This document shows positions 5,661 to 9,082 of a stretch of 9,082 bases of DNA, one piece after another (within the stretch, counting starts at the first letter, position 1; every line of letters starts with the position of its first letter). A model generated the notes under the pieces. That model was not told the origin of the DNA. It did no database searches and saw nothing but the letters and a program-made list of their open reading frames with translations. The stretch is from Streptomyces griseus (GTDB taxonomy: Bacteria > Bacteroidota > Bacteroidia > Chitinophagales > Chitinophagaceae), in the NCBI GenBank assembly GCA_943323705.2, contig CALPIT020000092.1:1-9082 (forward strand), read 5' to 3'. The position numbers were made by a program, and so were the translations under genes.

Positions 5661-5678
5661 CCGTAAAATCAACCCCAA

Positions 5679-6137
5679 TTGGAATTAATAAAAGCTCAAC
5701 AACTCGCTTTAAAACTAATGAACAAGCACGGCCTTACAGATAAAGGCTGGACATTCAAATATGACAAAGCGAAAAAAAGATTTGGATGTTGCATGCATGT
5801 AAAGAAAACTATTACATTGTCTTCTTTACTTACTGTTTTAAGAGAACCTAAAAATGTAAAAAACACGGTTCTTCACGAAATTGCACATGCATTAGTGGGT
5901 TGTGGTCACGGACATGATGATGTGTGGAAAGCAAAAGCTTTGGAAATCGGCTGCAATGGAAACAGGTGTTCCAGTGATGTAAAACTCAAAGGCAATTGGG
6001 AAGGCGTTTGTCCGAATGGACACGTTTCTTACAAACACAGAAAGCCGAGATTAAGAATATCATGTGGAATTTGTAAACCAAAAATATTTGATGCTGATTA
6101 TTTGATTGTTTATGAATTAAAGCCAATCAATTATTAA
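5679..6137 (+). CDS. SprT-like zinc metallopeptidase domain protein
   Basis: This 152-residue cytosolic protein has a SprT-like layout. The helix EIAHAL carries the HExxH site, H66-E67-x-x-H70, with H79 before DDVW as the probable third zinc ligand. A C-terminal zinc ribbon follows: C111-PNG-H115 and C129-GI-C132, with KHRKPR between, then FDADYLIVYEL. The domain is related to SPRTN/Wss1-type proteases that act on DNA-protein crosslinks; the bacterial role is unproven. I take TTG 5679 as start: an in-frame stop lies at 5664-5666, and ELIKAQQLALKLMNKHGL matches the usual N-terminal helix; ATG 5718 would cut it (139 residues). No clear promoter precedes it, so it may be read through from upstream. 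It converges with asd, only three bases between stops. Confidence 0.85.
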   Translation: MELIKAQQLALKLMNKHGLTDKGWTFKYDKAKKRFGCCMHVKKTITLSSLLTVLREPKNVKNTVLHEIAHALVGCGHGHDDVWKAKALEIGCNGNRCSSDVKLKGNWEGVCPNGHVSYKHRKPRLRISCGICKPKIFDADYLIVYELKPINY

Positions 6138-6140
6138 GCA

Positions 6141-7130
6141 TTAAATAAATTTCTTTTCCGCCAAATATTCAGCAATCTGTATGGCATTGGTAGCAGCACC
6201 TTTACGTAAATTATCGCTTACCACCCAGCAGTTCATGGTGTTGGCCTGTGTTTCGTCTCTTCTGATTCTTCCTACGAAAGTGTCGTCTTTATCATGAGCA
6301 GTTAACGGCATTGGGTAAATGAAATTCGCCACATCATCTTTCAATACCAAACCGGGAGATTTAGAAATGATGTCTTTTAGTTCGGCAACATCAAAATCAT
6401 TTTCAAATTCAATATTTACAGATTCGCTGTGACCACCGACAGTAGGGATGCGCACACAAGTCGCGGTTAATAAAATAGAATCATCACCCATGATTTTTTT
6501 AGTTTCATTGGTCATTTTCATTTCTTCCTTCGTGTAACCATTGTCGAGAAACACATCGATATGTGGAATGGCATTTAAATCAATCGGATATTTATAAGCC
6601 ATCTCACCTTCAATTCCTTTTCTTTCATTCATTAATTGTGTTACGGCTTTAACACCAGTTCCTGTAACACTTTGATAAGTACTCACCACCACCCGTTTGA
6701 TTTTATATTTATCATGAAGCGGTTTTAATAAAACCACCAATTGTATAGTTGAGCAATTGGGATTCGCAATAATTTTATCAGCTGCAGTTAACACGTTGGC
6801 GTTCACCTCTGGTACTACCAGTTTCTTATCAGCATCCATTCTCCATGCACTAGAATTGTCGATTACGGTAATTCCTGCTGCTGCAAATTTTGGTGCCCAT
6901 TCCAAAGAGGTACTTCCTCCTGCTGAAAAAATAGCCACATTAGGTTTGGCATCAATTGCACCTTGCATGCTTACAACTGTATATTCATTTCCTTTGAAAG
7001 AAATTTTCTTACCAACAGATCTTTCAGAAGCTACAGGAATCAACTCCGTAACCGGGAAATTTCTTTCTGCCAACACTTCGAGCATTTTTGTACCCACAAG
7101 TCCGGTTGCGCCAACTAGAGCTACTTTCAT
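6141..7130 (-). CDS. asd: Aspartate-semialdehyde dehydrogenase
   Basis: This cytosolic enzyme reduces 4-aspartyl phosphate to aspartate semialdehyde with NADPH, the branch point to lysine/diaminopimelate, threonine and methionine. It has 329 residues, normal for the family. Visible: the nucleotide-binding loop GATGLVG (7-13), the SAGGS segment (69-73), catalytic Cys126 in NPNCSTIQ, Q153 in TYQSVTGTG, the base His234 in RIPTVGGHSE, and NLRKGAA near the C-terminus. The frame is open 22 codons further up to 7196, but that extension runs through the -7 box at 7150-7157 and is hydrophobic and unlike the family, so ATG 7130 is the start. It is a single-gene unit as far as seen: convergent with the SprT-like gene, divergent from the lamin-tail gene. 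Confidence 0.98.
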   Translation of the reverse strand: MKVALVGATGLVGTKMLEVLAERNFPVTELIPVASERSVGKKISFKGNEYTVVSMQGAIDAKPNVAIFSAGGSTSLEWAPKFAAAGITVIDNSSAWRMDADKKLVVPEVNANVLTAADKIIANPNCSTIQLVVLLKPLHDKYKIKRVVVSTYQSVTGTGVKAVTQLMNERKGIEGEMAYKYPIDLNAIPHIDVFLDNGYTKEEMKMTNETKKIMGDDSILLTATCVRIPTVGGHSESVNIEFENDFDVAELKDIISKSPGLVLKDDVANFIYPMPLTAHDKDDTFVGRIRRDETQANTMNCWVVSDNLRKGAATNAIQIAEYLAEKKFI

Positions 7131-7149
7131 AACATAAATTTTAGTGAAG

Positions 7150-7157
7150 CAAAAATA
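7150..7157 (-). promoter_or_regulatory. -7 box for asd (TATTTTTG)
   Basis: Minus-strand TATTTTTG followed by C matches TAnnTTTG. A TTG lies 20 bases upstream, good spacing for a -33 box. The box is 19 bases before ATG 7130, which fixes the asd start. Confidence 0.7.
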
Positions 7158-7288
7158 AGTCAAGAAAAACTCAATAGCAATTAGAAAGAAGCACATTCAT
7201 AAAATTTAGAAATTATTCAATAGAGATGCTTGTAAACATTTAAGTTCAGCTTTTTTTTATCATAAAGAAACTTCATTATTCCTGAACC

Positions 7289-7296
7289 TATTTTTG
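7289..7296 (+). promoter_or_regulatory. -7 box for the lamin-tail protein gene (TATTTTTG)
   Basis: TATTTTTG matches TAnnTTTG and lies 15 bases before ATG 7312, giving a leader of roughly 10 bases. No clear -33 TTTG is at standard distance. With the asd box it makes 7131-7311 a divergent promoter region with no other feature seen. Confidence 0.55.
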
Positions 7297-7311
7297 ATAA
7301 AATTCACCTTT

Positions 7312-9082
7312 ATGAAAAAATTGATTTTGGTTATGACAATGGTTTTTAGTTCTGCTTTTTCATTTGCCAATGTTCAAACAGACTCAATACAACCAATGGT
7401 AAATGCTGTAACCATTACAGGACCAAACAGCCTTGATATCAAGTTTTCAGAACCTTTGGAACAAACTGCAGCTGAAGAAATTTTAAATTACACTTTGGTT
7501 GAAAATGGCATTCATCCCACTTATGGACTCAGAGACAATATTAATTTATCACTCGTTCATCTTGTGTTTACAACTGAATTTACAGCTCGTGTCAATTATG
7601 AAATCAGCTTGACAGGCATTCAAGATCTGTCTGCAAATACCATTCACGACACTATTTTCAAATTTGTACTTTACCAACCCATGCCTTATGATATTGTCAT
7701 TGATGAAATCATGGCAGATCCTTCACCATCAAACGGATTACCGGAAGTGGAATGGCTTGAAATCAGAAATGTAAGTCCTTTTGATGTTAATCTCGCTGGC
7801 TGGAAATTGGCAAAATCTTCGTCAAAATCCGGAGCGTTTGCCAATCGAATACTGAAACCCGACAGTATTTTGATTATATGTAGCACTGGTTCTATAACTG
7901 GTATTTCTGCGTATGGTGCAGCTTTATCTGTTACATCCTTTCCATCGCTTTCAAATGCAGGCGATATGATTTCTTTAATGGCTACTGATGGAAGAACGAT
8001 TCACGCCGTTAATTATACCGACGATTGGTACCACAATGAACTTAAAAAACAAGGAGGCTGGAGTTTGGAAATGATAGACATTAACAATCCTTGTTCTGGA
8101 ACAGACAATTGGTCGGCTTCAATTAATATTAATGGTGCTACACCAGGAAATATCAACAGCATTGATGCCATGAATATTGATGATTATTCGCCCAAATTAA
8201 TCAGGGCATTTGCTCTGGACAATTTACATGTTGTGTTGTATTTTAATGAGCCGATAGATAGTATAAGTGCAATGAATCCTTTGCATTATCAAATCGACAA
8301 TGGCATTGGGAATCCTGTTTCTGTGTTGCCCATGGCGCCTTTGTTTGATAAGGTGATACTTCGAGCGTCCACATCATTTCAAGAAAATATTATTTACAAT
8401 GTAACAGTGAGTTCATTAACAGATTGTATTTCTAATACTATCGGAAGCTATAATGCAACAGGGTTTGGATTGTCTCAATTACCAGATAGCTTCGACGTAG
8501 TTGTCAATGAAATTTTATTTAACCCCAAAAGCGATGGCGTTGATTATGTAGAACTGTATAATCGTTCCAATAAAATCATCAATCTTAAAAACATACATAT
8601 CGCTAATTTGAACACTTCTGGTGTCATTGATAATATAGTCGCTTTACCCGACGATGGTTATCTTTTTTTTCCAAAACAATTATTGGCATTTACTACTAAT
8701 TCGTCTATGGTTAAACGTAATTACATATCCAATCAGCCGGATAATATCATAACTGTAAATGAATTGCCGTCTTTTAACGATGATGAAGGAAATGTAATTT
8801 TATTAAATGAACAAGGAAATATTATTGACAAACTTTCTTACAAAGATGACTGGCAGTTTAAATTACTGGATGATGTAGAAGGGATTGCGCTTGAGAGAAT
8901 AAATTACCATTCTAAAACACAAGACGAAAACAATTGGCATAGTGCTGCTGCTACCGCGGGTTTCGGAACACCTGCAGATAAAAATTCTCAGTGTTTGGAA
9001 AACAACATTTTATCAGGAACAATAAACGTTTCACCCAAGATTATTTCTCCGAATAATGATGGCTTTGATGATGTTGCAGCTG
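7312..9082 (+). CDS. Secreted lamin-tail-domain protein, C-terminus beyond window
   Basis: The frame is open for 590 codons to the right edge. Residues 1-20 are a signal peptide (LILVMTMVFSSAFSFA). Two repeated modules follow: an Ig-like domain of the SbsA/Big_5 type (about 29-122; VTITGPNSLDIKFSEPLE) then a lamin tail domain (about 127-283; VIDEIMADPSPSNGLPEVEW, ending in NWSASININGATPG), and again Ig-like (about 293-380; LHVVLYFNEPID) plus lamin tail (about 395-560; VVNEILFNPKSDGVDYVELY, ending in NNWHSAAATAGFGTP). The frame leaves the window in ISPNNDGFDD (579-588), the sequence that commonly begins the C-terminal region of Bacteroidota gliding/type IX secretion cargo. It is probably a surface or secreted adhesion protein; the type IX signal itself is outside the window. 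No enzymatic motif is seen. Confidence 0.9.
   Translation, partial: MKKLILVMTMVFSSAFSFANVQTDSIQPMVNAVTITGPNSLDIKFSEPLEQTAAEEILNYTLVENGIHPTYGLRDNINLSLVHLVFTTEFTARVNYEISLTGIQDLSANTIHDTIFKFVLYQPMPYDIVIDEIMADPSPSNGLPEVEWLEIRNVSPFDVNLAGWKLAKSSSKSGAFANRILKPDSILIICSTGSITGISAYGAALSVTSFPSLSNAGDMISLMATDGRTIHAVNYTDDWYHNELKKQGGWSLEMIDINNPCSGTDNWSASININGATPGNINSIDAMNIDDYSPKLIRAFALDNLHVVLYFNEPIDSISAMNPLHYQIDNGIGNPVSVLPMAPLFDKVILRASTSFQENIIYNVTVSSLTDCISNTIGSYNATGFGLSQLPDSFDVVVNEILFNPKSDGVDYVELYNRSNKIINLKNIHIANLNTSGVIDNIVALPDDGYLFFPKQLLAFTTNSSMVKRNYISNQPDNIITVNELPSFNDDEGNVILLNEQGNIIDKLSYKDDWQFKLLDDVEGIALERINYHSKTQDENNWHSAAATAGFGTPADKNSQCLENNILSGTINVSPKIISPNNDGFDDVAA

Noticed and set aside
5677..5689. AATTGG before the SprT-like start as another R1 end
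   Set aside because: Only six bases match the R1 right end and nothing upstream corresponds to the rest of the element.
6130..6146. Bidirectional terminator between the convergent SprT-like and asd genes
   Set aside because: Only three bases separate the stops and no GC-rich stem with a T-tract is visible.
6757..7137. 126-codon plus-strand open frame
   Set aside because: It is antisense to asd, whose catalytic motifs are all intact, and shows no family resemblance.
7131..7196. N-terminal extension of asd to an ATG at 7196
   Set aside because: It would run through the promoter box at 7150-7157, and the 22 extra residues are unlike the family; MKVALVGATG at 7130 is the normal N-terminus.
1..9082. 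tRNA, rRNA or prophage genes
   Set aside because: I looked on both strands and saw no tRNA-like TTCGA arm with acceptor stem, no rRNA sequence and no phage structural gene.

Overview
The window looks like chromosomal DNA of a member of the Bacteroidota. The gene content fits: an IPExxxVD-type protein, a lamin-tail-domain secreted protein, and an M28 peptidase with a PDZ domain. The promoters also fit: most gene starts are preceded at short distance by the Bacteroidota -7 box TAnnTTTG, with little Shine-Dalgarno signal. The DNA is AT-rich. I cannot name a genus.

Layout. Positions 1-1246 (minus) are the N-terminal 415 codons of the ferrous-iron transporter FeoB, cut by the window edge. Divergent from it is a plus-strand run: a secreted M28 zinc aminopeptidase with a PDZ domain (1458-3053), an IPExxxVD-family protein (3063-3497) and a short pterin-4a-carbinolamine dehydratase (3522-3758). 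A 425-base non-coding stretch (3759-4183) holds two 92% identical copies of a repeat (called R2 here), spaced exactly 250 bp apart and each ending in a 28-bp palindrome. Two minus-strand genes follow: a DUF6717-like protein (4184-4615) and a PaiA-like polyamine acetyltransferase (4668-5204). The interval 5205-5678 is a patchwork of divergent promoters, a 53-residue ORF, the second copy of a 105-bp element (R1), and what looks like the tail of an XRE regulator. Then come a SprT-like zinc metallopeptidase (5679-6137, plus), a convergent aspartate-semialdehyde dehydrogenase (6141-7130, minus), and a divergent large secreted protein with paired Ig-like and lamin-tail domains (7312 to the right edge).

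Most genes are unrelated housekeeping or accessory functions; I see no defence island, CRISPR array, phage or complete transposon. The most interesting material is non-coding. R1 occurs twice (1327-1431 and 5435-5539), both copies exactly 105 bp, with short inverted ends and an internal long hairpin whose base pairs are preserved by compensating changes. The right end of copy A overlaps the promoter of the peptidase gene. R2 also keeps a palindrome in both copies. Both look like small non-autonomous elements or structured RNAs.

Several start codons were chosen from promoter position. Asd starts at 7130, because an upstream extension would run through its own promoter. The DUF6717-like gene starts at 4615. 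FeoB and SprT appear to use TTG.
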